NCBI RefSeq assembly: GCF_900101815.1
Contig: NZ_FNAO01000011.1
Span: forward strand, 1 to 64,000
DNA from: Pricia antarctica
GTDB lineage: Bacteria; Bacteroidota; Bacteroidia; Flavobacteriales; Flavobacteriaceae
Direction: 5' to 3'
Length of the DNA: 64,000 bases
Shown here piece after piece: positions 26,278 to 35,721 of this stretch (positions are counted from its first letter, which is position 1; every line of letters starts with the position of its first letter). The notes below the pieces were generated by a model that ran no database searches, had not been told where the DNA came from, and worked only from the letters and a program-made list of their open reading frames with translations. The translations under genes were made by a program, and so were the position numbers.

Positions 26278-27021
26278 ATGGATGTAAAAAACAAAGTTAT
26301 CATTATCACTGGTGCTTCAAGTGGAATCGGCGAAGCAACAGCCATGAAATTGGCCGAAAAGGGTGCCAAAGTAGTATTGACAGCTCGTAGGGAGAGTAAG
26401 TTAAAAGAACTTGAGAGAAAAATCACCTCAAAGGGCGGAAAGGCACTGGTTGTCTCGGGCGATGTAACCAAAAAATCGGACTATGAAAATCTGATAAAAA
26501 AAACCTTGAATGAGTTCGGCACCATCGATGCCCTGATAAATAACGCAGGGCTAATGCCGCTATCCTATATAAAAAAGTTAAAGACCGATGAGTGGGAAAA
26601 AATGATTGACGTGAATATCAAAGGTGTTCTGAACGGAGTCGCAGCCGTTCTACCCACTATGATTGAAAATAAGAAAGGCCATATCATAAATATTTCTTCG
26701 AGTGCAGCCCATGGCTATTTTCCTGGAGGTGCGGTATATTGCGCAACGAAAGTCGCCGTAAAGATGTTCTCAGAGGGCTTGCGAAAAGAACTTGCCCCGA
26801 AGTACGGAATCAATGTCACCTCCATTGAACCTGGTGCGGTTACCACGTCGTTGATGGAAACTATAACCGACGAAGATATTAAAAAGGAAATGAAGGAGAT
26901 GCAAAAAATGACTTTTCTCGAGCCCGAGGATATCGCCAACGCTATTTACTATGCCTTGGAACAACCTGAGCGTGCCAATGTAAATGATGTTTATATTATG
27001 CCTACGGAACAAAAAGGGTAA
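26278..27021 (+). CDS. Short-chain dehydrogenase/reductase (SDR)
   Basis: 247 residues. Cofactor motif TGASSGIGEATA at the N-terminus with a basic residue pattern (TARRESK) that suggests NADP(H) preference, NNAGLMP, the catalytic Ser in HIINISSSAA and YCATKVAVK (Tyr-x-x-x-Lys). Related to the classical SDRs annotated as YdfG/serine-3-dehydrogenase-like oxidoreductases. Substrate unknown. Confidence 0.9.
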   Translation: MDVKNKVIIITGASSGIGEATAMKLAEKGAKVVLTARRESKLKELERKITSKGGKALVVSGDVTKKSDYENLIKKTLNEFGTIDALINNAGLMPLSYIKKLKTDEWEKMIDVNIKGVLNGVAAVLPTMIENKKGHIINISSSAAHGYFPGGAVYCATKVAVKMFSEGLRKELAPKYGINVTSIEPGAVTTSLMETITDEDIKKEMKEMQKMTFLEPEDIANAIYYALEQPERANVNDVYIMPTEQKG

Positions 27022-27242
27022 CGTATTAGGTGTTTTTGATCGTTAGAATTATTAAAAAATGCAAACGATTCAATTCTTCCATAGGAATACCGTAAAAATA
27101 AAGTTTGATACCTATCGATTTTGTCTAAAAGCGGAATGGTCCCAATACCATTTATTTTGAATTCTGGTACGAAGGAACTTTTATGAAACGCTATCAAGAA
27201 CTGTATATTCGGTTAAATTGATGGGGATAAAGGAAGACAGGA

Positions 27243-27461
27243 TCAAATGAGTCCAGTAGTCGATAGGTCTTTTTGGAGTTTTATGGATGTAGCCAAGCCA
27301 CCAATAATTTCGCCAACGTTGATATGCAGAACTTGACCCGTCATGTAACTACTGTCGCGACAGGCGAGAAAAACATATGCGGGCCCTACCTCCAACGATT
27401 GTCCGGGGCGACCCATTGGCACCTTTTTTCCAAAATCCTTAAGCTTTTCCCTGTCAAACAC
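27243..27461 (-). pseudogene. C-terminal fragment of a second SDR gene
   Basis: 72 codons. From KKVPMGRPGQSLEVGPAYVF to YMTGQVLHINVGEIIGG the reading matches the last 50 residues of glucose/general-stress-type SDRs (MGRPGQPxELAPAYVxLA ... YxTGQVxHVNGGExxxG). The Rossmann and catalytic parts are missing and the end is extended by about 20 unrelated residues. A relic, located 9 bases downstream of the last glycosyltransferase gene. Confidence 0.7.
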
Positions 27462-27470
27462 GATTGATAA

Positions 27471-28328
27471 TTAGCGATAGGGCGCATTCTTGATTAACCG
27501 CTCCCTTATATCCTGAGTAGTTGGTTTTCGTTTAAGGGTTATCGGAGTATCCTTGTTCCCTTGCCATTGGATGTAGCCCATATCCGAAAAATCCTGAAGG
27601 CAGTCCACCATTGGCCAGTACCCCCATTTTGCAAAGAAAAGGTTTGAATTTTTGATGATAGGTTCCAAGTGATTCAACGGCGGAACATAGATAGGATGTT
27701 GTTGATGGTATACCTCGGCATCCGTTAAGTAAAAGGGAATCCCCGCTTTTTTCACTTCCAAGGCGAAATCGGTATCCTCCGCGCCATAACCCTCGAACCT
27801 ATCATCGAATCCCCCGATGCGCTCGAACAGTTCGCGCGATAGGGAAAAACAGAGGCTCCAAAAAAGTTCGTAACATTCTTCTTTCACAATTCCGTTCACC
27901 TCAGGCCTGGACGGATGGAAGATACTATTCTCCCGTAATTCCTTCACGCAAAACCCCATGGGATTATTATGTAATATGTATCGTGGAGACCCCATGGCCA
28001 AAGCGTTCCTTGAAGCGCTAGCGGCCACAATTTTCTGGCAGAAATTATCGGAAGGTATGCAATCGACATCCAAGAAGACCAGATGCTCCGTGCTGCTATG
28101 TTCCGCACCCAGGTTCCGTGCTGCCGCCAACGGCATAAATTCCCAAAACCTTTCGAAATTGACGATTTTGAGGGGGAATTCAAAATTGTTTTCAAGATGT
28201 AAACCTTGGCCCATTTCGATGACAATAACCTCTGTTGGCAAAACGCTCTGTCGATTTAAACCTTTTAACGTGTTTTTGAGGTTGCCTTCCCTCTCATAAT
28301 GTGTGATGATGACACTGTACGGATTCAT
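27471..28328 (-). CDS. Family 2 glycosyltransferase
   Basis: 285 residues of the GT-A fold: SVIITHYEREGNLKNTLKGL at the start, EHLVFLDVDCIPSDNF (DxD) and a C-terminal acceptor/galactosyltransferase-type segment GGFDDRFEGYGAEDTDFALEV. Uses a nucleotide-sugar; probably cytoplasmic or membrane-peripheral. It is the last gene of a four-gene minus-strand operon; its ATG overlaps the stop of the upstream gene (ATGA). Confidence 0.88.
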   Translation of the reverse strand: MNPYSVIITHYEREGNLKNTLKGLNRQSVLPTEVIVIEMGQGLHLENNFEFPLKIVNFERFWEFMPLAAARNLGAEHSSTEHLVFLDVDCIPSDNFCQKIVAASASRNALAMGSPRYILHNNPMGFCVKELRENSIFHPSRPEVNGIVKEECYELFWSLCFSLSRELFERIGGFDDRFEGYGAEDTDFALEVKKAGIPFYLTDAEVYHQQHPIYVPPLNHLEPIIKNSNLFFAKWGYWPMVDCLQDFSDMGYIQWQGNKDTPITLKRKPTTQDIRERLIKNAPYR

Positions 28329-29440
28329 ATCGCGGATAGTTCGATTTTTGTATTCTTATTTTTATAGCTATTTCCGAGTGCTTGATGGGCTAAATTTCGG
28401 GAATGTTCGTACGCTAATTTGTCCGCCCGATACCCGAAAAATTCCAATTTTGCCTTGAAAGCCTCAAGCTCGTGAAGGCTAATACGTGGCAGATCTTTCT
28501 GCTGGATATTTGACAGGGCCCTTACTGCGGTATTTAGGCATCCATATTTGGAAAAATCTATGGCCCAACCGAGCCTATCGAGATTCCTTGCTATATATTC
28601 CTGCTCTTCGAAATGTCTTTTTTCCGGGGACGCTACAAACCGCTTTCCAAGCGAGAGTAGCTCCGAAGTTGTATTTAAGCCACATGCGGCAATGATGAGA
28701 TCGGCATGATTTATAAATGCTCTGGTATCGTCTACGACACCGATATACTCAATTCCGGAGCGCCTATCGCTCCCCCCGCGTCCCGGTCCGATAACATAAA
28801 TATCATAGCGTTTGGGAAGGTTTCCAAAGTCAAAAGCACGAGTACCACCGAATCCGTTCAAGTGCAGGAGAATAGGTTTAAGGCCTATTCTAAATTCGAC
28901 AGGCCTTTTGTTTACACCCTTATCGAACATAAATTTGGACAAGAACCCGAAATAAACAGTTTTGTTGGTTATCCATGATGGGGTATCCACAGACTCCATT
29001 TCCTTGGGAAAATAGGCCAATAGGAAACTTGCGCCTTCAAAGGCGTTCAAGTGCGGGATATCATTCCTATCTCCCTGCAGTCTGACGTAGGCATATGGAA
29101 TCGAACTGACACGGGCCAACATCGCCATCTCGACACTTACATCGATTATCAGCAGTGAAATGTTTCTTTTCAATACGTTATCGAGAATGGTTTTGTTCCT
29201 TCTGGTGATTTTTCCAATATTTACAGGGGCATAATGTAAGGCCCGAGGTTCGGGGAAGCAGCTACGCTGATATTCGTTACCGTCTGGGTCTTCGTTTTCA
29301 AGCATCACAACGTCCGTTCCCCTATCGAAGGCGTGGTTCCTATCGGTAAATACCGTTAGCGATTTCCCGAATATCTTTGAAAAAAGGTTGGCATAGTTGC
29401 AGTGTCCGGAACCCTGGCTATGTGCATAATAGCCTATCAT
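28325..29440 (-). CDS. GT-B glycosyltransferase (MurG/GT28-like C-terminal domain)
   Basis: 371 residues. The N-terminus IGYYAHSQGSGHCNYANLF resembles the glycine-rich donor loop of MurG-like enzymes (GxGH). The C-terminal half has LLHLNGFGGTRAFDF, YIGVVDDTRAFINHADLIIAACGLNTTSELLSLGKRFVASP-like features: the GT28 C-domain that grips the nucleotide-sugar. Acceptor unknown. Start and stop codons overlap its neighbours by 4 bases each (ATGA), so the genes are translationally coupled. Confidence 0.8.
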   Translation of the reverse strand: MIGYYAHSQGSGHCNYANLFSKIFGKSLTVFTDRNHAFDRGTDVVMLENEDPDGNEYQRSCFPEPRALHYAPVNIGKITRRNKTILDNVLKRNISLLIIDVSVEMAMLARVSSIPYAYVRLQGDRNDIPHLNAFEGASFLLAYFPKEMESVDTPSWITNKTVYFGFLSKFMFDKGVNKRPVEFRIGLKPILLHLNGFGGTRAFDFGNLPKRYDIYVIGPGRGGSDRRSGIEYIGVVDDTRAFINHADLIIAACGLNTTSELLSLGKRFVASPEKRHFEEQEYIARNLDRLGWAIDFSKYGCLNTAVRALSNIQQKDLPRISLHELEAFKAKLEFFGYRADKLAYEHSRNLAHQALGNSYKNKNTKIELSAI

Positions 29441-30531
29441 GGTACCCTATATGTTATATATTCCTTTTGTTCTAAAAGACGGTTGTAAATATTCAAATAG
29501 CCCTCCACCATAAGCTCATGAGAGCAGAAGTTCTCGGCCCTTTTCCTACAATCCGAACGATTTAATTTAGGTATCGTGTGTATAGCCGATGCCATTGCTT
29601 CACTATCGTGCTTAGGCACTATAATACCGCAGGCATCGGTCAATATTTCGCGTGTTGCTCCGCCTTCAAAGGCAACTACCGGGGTTCCGCAGGCGAGGGA
29701 TTCCGCCAAAGTCAGTCCGTAGGGTTCCTCCCAAGTACTTGTGAATAATAGGGCCGATGCGTTCGCTAACCATGGTCCCAACTTCTTCTGTTCTATATGT
29801 CCGATATACGTTACCCCTGCTTCTTCCAATAGCGGTGCCACCCGGGTATTGAAATAGTCTCTGTTGCTCACAGGGCCTGCCAATATAATTGGAATTCGAG
29901 CTCGTAGTGCGGCTTTGATTGCCAAGTCCGTACCTTTTTCCGGACATATCCTTCCATACCACAGCACATAGTCACACGAGGGTTCACGGACCGGTTCCCA
30001 ATGGGACAGGTCGATCCCATTGTAAACGACCGTCGCCGACGGAATCATTTTGTTCCATGTATTTGCTAAACTTTTGCTTACCATGGTGAAGGTCTGACGC
30101 TCGTTTCCCTTCACTCCGTTAGCCCCAAGCTGCAGATAGGGAAAGGTGGGTGTGTGAATAGATGTGACCATAGGAATACCGAGGGAATTGCCCATTAGTA
30201 TCGGCATATAGTGCAATGAATGATTGTGCACCAAATCATAATCACCCTCTGCAATTTGCTGCATTACATGAGTATAGGCCAATAGTTCGCGAACGGCGAC
30301 AGCATCCTGTCCCATTGCTGACATTTCCGAAAAAAACGCGCTTGGATATAATTTATCCGTAGGGATAGCCTTTATATGGAAACTTTCATGCGAATCTCTG
30401 TGGCCAAATAAATGAACCTTGTGTCCACGCTCCATAAGGGAACGGCATAAAAGGAAAGTGATCATCTCGAGCCCCCCTTCGAAAGGTTCCCGAATGGGAT
30501 GAAGGCAATGGGCAATAATGGCTATTTTCAT
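29437..30531 (-). CDS. Family 4 glycosyltransferase
   Basis: 364 residues. IAIIAHCLHPIREPFEGGLE (donor/acceptor loop), LVHNHSLHYMPIL, TSIHTPTFPYL, RICPEKGTDLAIKAA and the retaining-GT signature LFTSTWEEPYGLTLAESLACGTPVVAFEGGATREI, where the E-x7-E pair is visible. I start at ATG 30531, which overlaps the upstream stop by one base (TAATG). Close in type to the plus-strand enzyme at 40281, which shares YGRICPEKGT-like and EEPYGLTLAE-like segments. Confidence 0.9.
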   Translation of the reverse strand: MKIAIIAHCLHPIREPFEGGLEMITFLLCRSLMERGHKVHLFGHRDSHESFHIKAIPTDKLYPSAFFSEMSAMGQDAVAVRELLAYTHVMQQIAEGDYDLVHNHSLHYMPILMGNSLGIPMVTSIHTPTFPYLQLGANGVKGNERQTFTMVSKSLANTWNKMIPSATVVYNGIDLSHWEPVREPSCDYVLWYGRICPEKGTDLAIKAALRARIPIILAGPVSNRDYFNTRVAPLLEEAGVTYIGHIEQKKLGPWLANASALLFTSTWEEPYGLTLAESLACGTPVVAFEGGATREILTDACGIIVPKHDSEAMASAIHTIPKLNRSDCRKRAENFCSHELMVEGYLNIYNRLLEQKEYITYRVP

Positions 30532-31991
30532 TAATGTAATTTTAAGTTCAATGCAATTTGTGAATTTGTGCCGGCACGGCATAGATAGTCGAAACGTGTG
30601 GCCATGACATGGAGCGTGGCGAACGTAAATGCATTAACGGCGATTATGATAGAGTCAAAACCCAAGGCACAGAAGAAAAGCGACAGATGCAGAAACGGAT
30701 AGAGCAGGTTCACTTTATAATCAGAACGGACTTTATTCTTGTTCGTTCTAATAAAAGGTCGATTCTTTCCCCACATCGCAGGCCACCAATCGAAGGCCCC
30801 GATATCAAGGCTGGAAAAGTGAATGAGAAACGTACGGAAGGCCCCGGCACCTCGACGACCCTGATCCAACTGTAGCTGTACGATCTTGGAAAGTATAAAA
30901 ATCCAATAAGCGATATATGCACCTCCGGACAGGTGAACAAAGGTTGCCTGATTTAACCATGGAGTGAGCATCAGGCAACATAGTAGTATCAGAATGGGCA
31001 TACCCAACATATTTATCCATGCGGTCAATTGGGAAACTCCTGAAACCCATTTCTCGAAATTGTGCCAAGGGCGCATCGAATAGTTCATAAGTGTCTGTAC
31101 GTTTCCGAATATCCACCGCTTACGCTGCTTTATGAAGTCTTCTTGCTCAATGGGCGCTATGCCTTTGCCTATAATACGGGGTACATATTTGATATCATAG
31201 CCGGCAACCTGTAGGCGCGCGCCTAGTTCGGCATCTTCGGTAATGGAATTTGTAGGCCATCCGCCTACCTTGTCAAGTGCGGTAATCTTTATGAGGCTCA
31301 AAGTGCCGGTCGCCAGGGCACCGTGGCAGGTATCCGCTTTAAAACAATAAAAATCAAAAAAATGATCAAACTCCGCTATGAGCGGAACATGACGTTTGCT
31401 ATCACATTGGTAGGCCTGGGGAAATTGAACCAATGCCGTGTTCGGGCGATCAAAATTGGACACCGCAAGTTCAAGTGCATTGGGAGTTAGCCGATAGTCC
31501 GCATCGATAACGAACACAAATTCAGCATTTCTATGGGTGACCTTTCTTGCGAAATTAAGCGCCCCTGACTTAAAAAACGGCCATTTTTCTAGATGAAAAA
31601 ACCGGACATTAGGTAGTGTACTGCAAAAATCTTCGACGGGTACCCAACTATCCCTTTCCGTTGTATTGTTATCTACTACGATAATCTCAATTTGGGCATA
31701 CTCTTGTTTTAAAATTTCCTTGAGGGTCGATATTACCATGTACGGTGGTTCGTTACATATGGCCAAATGTACGGAGACCATCGGTCGAGTTTCGTTCACC
31801 AGAACGTCCGAAGGTTTATGGAATCCGAGCCAAAGCTTGAACTTCATAGCTTCCAAAAGGCATATACAGCATATCAATCCTATTAAAAATATAGAAATAA
31901 TATATGGAGCTTTCAGTATACCTATGCAGAGCAATAGTATCAAAGCAATATATCCCCAAGACGTATAAAAAAAGTTTAGAATTGATTTCAT
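30531..31991 (-). CDS. Membrane-bound family 2 glycosyltransferase (cellulose-synthase-like)
   Basis: 486 residues. Two membrane helices at the N-terminus, then a processive-type GT2 core: VVDNNTTERDSWVP, FVIDADYRLTPNA (DxD), SITEDAELGARLQVAG (ED) and QRKRWIFGN (QxxRW), followed by four to five membrane helices. This D, DxD, ED, QxxRW set is typical for BcsA/hyaluronan-type synthases that polymerise and extrude a glycan. First gene of the minus-strand operon that runs to 27471; AraC (32153) is divergent, 161 bases away. Confidence 0.9.
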   Translation of the reverse strand: MKSILNFFYTSWGYIALILLLCIGILKAPYIISIFLIGLICCICLLEAMKFKLWLGFHKPSDVLVNETRPMVSVHLAICNEPPYMVISTLKEILKQEYAQIEIIVVDNNTTERDSWVPVEDFCSTLPNVRFFHLEKWPFFKSGALNFARKVTHRNAEFVFVIDADYRLTPNALELAVSNFDRPNTALVQFPQAYQCDSKRHVPLIAEFDHFFDFYCFKADTCHGALATGTLSLIKITALDKVGGWPTNSITEDAELGARLQVAGYDIKYVPRIIGKGIAPIEQEDFIKQRKRWIFGNVQTLMNYSMRPWHNFEKWVSGVSQLTAWINMLGMPILILLCCLMLTPWLNQATFVHLSGGAYIAYWIFILSKIVQLQLDQGRRGAGAFRTFLIHFSSLDIGAFDWWPAMWGKNRPFIRTNKNKVRSDYKVNLLYPFLHLSLFFCALGFDSIIIAVNAFTFATLHVMATRFDYLCRAGTNSQIALNLKLH

Positions 31992-32152
31992 TACATTCGT
32001 GTCTAACGGTAATATTAGCTCTAATAAAGCGGTGTAAATGTCACTATTGATGCAATTTACGTTACGATAGCGAACGGGTCATATTTAATCTTGATTGCGC
32101 TAGGGAAAGGTGCCAATTAAATGTCATATTGTATAAGCAGTAAATCATACCC

Positions 32153-33193
32153 ATGAAAAATTTCATTGTAAGTTCGCTTCCCCTAAAAGAGGTAATCTCG
32201 GACCTTGCCCGCGAACTCGAAACGGATTATTTGGAGAGTTGCGGCATATTTTACGTGCGGATCCCTGATGAGTACGGTCAAGGTATCATAGTCGGGACGG
32301 ATTTCAAAGATGGTCTAGGTCTCATCCGTTATGAATGTAGGTTTAAAGAGGATGTTACCATCGAATACACTGTCGATAAGGTGCACCCGGTCAAGTTTCT
32401 TTTTTCGATGGAAGGGGAACTACAGCACCAATTCACCGAAGAATCGGAATGGCACAGCATTCCAAAATATAAAAATGCCATCGTTGCCAGTTCTGCACAC
32501 TATGGTCATTGCATCCGATTTAAAGCCTGCGAACTGACCATTTATAATAGTCTGGAATTGAACAGGAAAGATTTCCAATCAAAAATAAATTGTAAACCAT
32601 TTAGTATTGTACCCTCTTGGCGGGATATGCTCAATGATATTACCGCAAAAAAAACTTTTTATCACGATGGTTTCTATTCTCTGGAACTATCCCGAATTAT
32701 TGATGAATGGGATAAATACCCTGAGGGAGATTGGCTTAAATCATTACATCTCGAAGGTTTGGCGTATAGGATTTTGGTTCTTCAAATCACCCAGTTTCAA
32801 GACGACCTGAAGTCTGAAGGCAAGAAAACCCTGCTACGTAAATCAGAACTAAATCAAATGCTCAAGGCAATACACATGATAGAGGAACGGTTGGAAAATC
32901 TTCCGACAATAAGTGAAATTGCATCGGAGGTCGGACTTAACGATAATAAACTTCAACAGGGTTTTAAGGAACTGTTCGGCAAGACCGTCAATCTATATAT
33001 CAGGGAAAAACGTTTGGAAAGTGCAAGAACGTTATTGATCAATACGGATCAAACACTTTCGACCATTGCATCTACTATCGGTTACCAAAGCCCTAGCTAT
33101 CTTTCCAAAATGTTCCGTGAAGAATACGGTGTCAAACCCTCGGAGTTTAGACGACATCGCGAACGTAGGAGGACTGAATTCGGTTCGCTGTAA
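32153..33193 (+). CDS. AraC-family transcriptional regulator
   Basis: 346 residues. The last 100 residues hold two helix-turn-helix units: NLPTISEIASEVGLNDNKLQQGFKELFG and QTLSTIASTIGYQSPSYLSKMFREEYGVKPSEFR, the XylS/AraC signature. The N-terminal 240 residues are an unrecognised sensor part. It lies between the divergent glycosyltransferase operon and a same-strand glycosyltransferase 24 bases downstream, so it likely controls one or both. Confidence 0.92.
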   Translation: MKNFIVSSLPLKEVISDLARELETDYLESCGIFYVRIPDEYGQGIIVGTDFKDGLGLIRYECRFKEDVTIEYTVDKVHPVKFLFSMEGELQHQFTEESEWHSIPKYKNAIVASSAHYGHCIRFKACELTIYNSLELNRKDFQSKINCKPFSIVPSWRDMLNDITAKKTFYHDGFYSLELSRIIDEWDKYPEGDWLKSLHLEGLAYRILVLQITQFQDDLKSEGKKTLLRKSELNQMLKAIHMIEERLENLPTISEIASEVGLNDNKLQQGFKELFGKTVNLYIREKRLESARTLLINTDQTLSTIASTIGYQSPSYLSKMFREEYGVKPSEFRRHRERRRTEFGSL

Positions 33194-33216
33194 AATCTAA
33201 ATTCTTGGAATCTATA

Positions 33217-34401
33217 ATGAAAACTATCCCTGATCAGAACCAAGTAAATTACTTTGATGTTGGCAATTGTGCTCAACTTGATACTATCGCCGATATTTTG
33301 GGAAAAGGGATTCCCCCTAGGCAAGTTAACCCTAAGATTGTAATCACCATACCTGCCCATAACGAAGAGGAATTAATCGGAAAATGCATTGAATCTATCG
33401 CCGGTCAGCGAACCGTCTATGCCCGTGGAATCGATTGGAACGATTTCGAAATTTTAATTCTTTGCCATAATTGTACCGATGCTACCTATGAAACCAGTAT
33501 AGGAATGTTGTCGCGTTTCCCAGACCTAAAACTTTCGGTTCTTGAAACAAAAAGCCCGGAAGTCAACAATGTGGGCGCAGTCCGCCGGGTGCTGATGCGC
33601 ATCGCCAGTGCCAGAATTGCAAACGGGGAGGGATATATCGCCATGACAGATGCCGATTCCGTTGCCCACCCCTATTGGCTTGCCAACATCTTCGGCTACA
33701 TCGGAAGCGAATATGGTCTTATATGTGGACAAATCGATATTGATACGGCAGGTATTCCCAGTAACGCTTTAAGAGTATTGGCGCTGAAAAAGCACTATGA
33801 CACTCTTTGGATTTCCTTAAAAAATACGATAGTTCCCGATCAGTCGAACCCGTTACCGCGGCACGCAAATAACTCGGGGCCCAATATGGCAGTCAGGGCG
33901 GATGTCTATGAGAATATCGGGGGCATTGATCCCCTCGGTTTTTGTGAAGACATTGCATTTTACGATAAGATAGTCTATGCGGGATACAAGGTTAGACATT
34001 GCCCAATGACCCTAATGACGACCTCGGGACGTACCGTGCCCCGTGCCCCCTGGGGTTTTGGAGCGGAGCTCAGTACATGGGACGGGAACAAAGATTCGGG
34101 ATTACAGGTCGAAGGTCTTGAGGCATTATTAGAAAGGCTGCGCATATTTAAATTGATGCGTGAATATTCGCTCTCCAATGAACAGCAAGACCTTTGGGCG
34201 GCCGCTCGACGAAGCGGAATAGAAAAAGAGCGTTTGGTTGACTGTATCCTTAAATTTCGGAACGACTCTGCCCTTATGCTTAGATTGGAAAAAGATTTGG
34301 ACAGTTTGGAGAGCTGGCGAGAACGTTATCCTAAAATTGAAATACAACGCGCCTGTCAAGAACTCGAAAACTATCTTTCCCTTTCATCGGAAACCTTTTG
34401 A
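33217..34401 (+). CDS. Family 2 glycosyltransferase of the PIG-L/methyltransferase group
   Basis: 394 residues from ATG 33217. GT-A fold: VITIPAHNEEELIGKCIESI, NDFEILILCHNCTDAT, GYIAMTDADSVAHPYWLANI (DxD) and GGIDPLGFCEDIAFYDKIVYAGY (ED). The RHANNSGPNMAVRADVY segment is similar to GT2 proteins found next to PIG-L deacetylase genes. No membrane helices are evident. Its 3' end overlaps the convergent PIG-L/methyltransferase gene by 31 bases. Confidence 0.87.
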   Translation: MKTIPDQNQVNYFDVGNCAQLDTIADILGKGIPPRQVNPKIVITIPAHNEEELIGKCIESIAGQRTVYARGIDWNDFEILILCHNCTDATYETSIGMLSRFPDLKLSVLETKSPEVNNVGAVRRVLMRIASARIANGEGYIAMTDADSVAHPYWLANIFGYIGSEYGLICGQIDIDTAGIPSNALRVLALKKHYDTLWISLKNTIVPDQSNPLPRHANNSGPNMAVRADVYENIGGIDPLGFCEDIAFYDKIVYAGYKVRHCPMTLMTTSGRTVPRAPWGFGAELSTWDGNKDSGLQVEGLEALLERLRIFKLMREYSLSNEQQDLWAAARRSGIEKERLVDCILKFRNDSALMLRLEKDLDSLESWRERYPKIEIQRACQELENYLSLSSETF

Positions 34402-35711
34402 TATACTTGTAGTACATAGTTTTCTTTACGTTCTAACACGATTTCGCTGAAATGCCCTTTCCTTTTTGCAAAGGCCGCAAAACTCTTATGCACTTCATCA
34501 CCGCTCAGTGGATAATCGGGCACAAAGCGTGTCCAATGGACCAGCAAAAGTCTGCCGTTGGGTAAAAGCGCGTCCGAAATTTTGAGGAACAATTGTTCAA
34601 GATGTTCCCTAGTTAGATAATATCCGATTTCACAGCAGGTCACGAGATTGAATTTACCTTGGGGAAATTCCTTTACTATATCCATAGTTTTAAAAATAAT
34701 GTTCGCTTTTCCCGAACAGTTTTTTTTCGCCTCATTAATGGCAACCTCGCTGATATCAACAGCGGTCAACTGGTTACAGATTTCGGATAGCAATCCGGTC
34801 TGTACGCCAACCGAGCATCCAAGCTCAAGTCCGGAATCGAAGTTGTGGTGACCCAATATCTTTATAGATCTTTTGTATTTACCGAGCTCGTATTCGCTAT
34901 TCTTAAAATTCCAGGGATCCACCTGTCGGGAATACAGTTTTTCGAAATATAAACTGTCCAACGTCTGTACCGCTTGTTTTGTGACAAAAAAGTATTCGGT
35001 ATCGGTTTTGAAAGGTTCCAAAAGTTCATCGGTCAGTTCGAACCCGTTGGGATCATCGAAAATTATTTTACCAAGTTGGGACCTGTGCCTTTGTACCGCA
35101 TGCCATTTTTTTTGAAAAACAGGTTTAATTTGTAATCTATAGGGGATGGCTTCGCCTTCTATCGGCCAATCGTTCTCAGTTCCGTTCTTCCAAAGCCAGA
35201 TGGGATATTCGAACTTTGTCACATTAGCTTGAAGTTTTTCGATGGCCAGTTCGCCAATGGTGTTCACCACGCGATGATCCGGGTGTGGGTCTCGACGCCA
35301 TGGAAGCGCGATTGACGAGAAATTACCTACCCCGAAAATTTCCATAACCTCTCGGACCAATGCATCGACCTCCTTTTCCTGAAGTTGACCCAATTTGGAA
35401 TCGGGGGCCCTTAAGAATCGCAATGCTGAAATAGGTACTCCCAATTCCGAACACGCCCTTATCGCTTCGGCTTCCCTTATTTTAGAAAGCGTTGTCGAAG
35501 GATACGTGACTGATGTATGCGATGCCGAACCGCTGGTCACGAAAATAATGGACACTGAACTACCTGCCTCCTTTAATAAGGCGATCAGACCACCACAGCC
35601 TAAACTTTCATCATCAGGGTGGGGAGCCAAAACAAGTAGATTTCCTAAATCCGCCGCCAAACGCTCCCTGTTCAAAAAAGGGGCATTCAAAATCCAGGTG
35701 TTATTTATCAT
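34371..35711 (-). CDS. Fused PIG-L deacetylase / NodS-like SAM methyltransferase
   Basis: 446 residues in two domains. The N-terminal domain (about 20-230) is a PIG-L/LmbE zinc deacetylase: APHPDDESLGCGG (30-41) and RDPHPDHRVV with HPDH at 143-146; these remove acetyl from GlcNAc-type amines. The C-terminal domain (about 255-440) is a class I methyltransferase: DPWNFKNSEYELGKY (265-279) then LELGCSVGVQTG (295-306), a pattern very close to NodS, which N-methylates the deacetylated amino sugar of Nod factors. The order deacetylase-then-methyltransferase on one chain suggests consecutive steps on one amine. Ten bases after the flavoprotein gene, same operon. Confidence 0.88.
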   Translation of the reverse strand: MINNTWILNAPFLNRERLAADLGNLLVLAPHPDDESLGCGGLIALLKEAGSSVSIIFVTSGSASHTSVTYPSTTLSKIREAEAIRACSELGVPISALRFLRAPDSKLGQLQEKEVDALVREVMEIFGVGNFSSIALPWRRDPHPDHRVVNTIGELAIEKLQANVTKFEYPIWLWKNGTENDWPIEGEAIPYRLQIKPVFQKKWHAVQRHRSQLGKIIFDDPNGFELTDELLEPFKTDTEYFFVTKQAVQTLDSLYFEKLYSRQVDPWNFKNSEYELGKYKRSIKILGHHNFDSGLELGCSVGVQTGLLSEICNQLTAVDISEVAINEAKKNCSGKANIIFKTMDIVKEFPQGKFNLVTCCEIGYYLTREHLEQLFLKISDALLPNGRLLLVHWTRFVPDYPLSGDEVHKSFAAFAKRKGHFSEIVLERKENYVLQVYQKVSDERER

Positions 35712-35721
35712 CGATTTTGTC

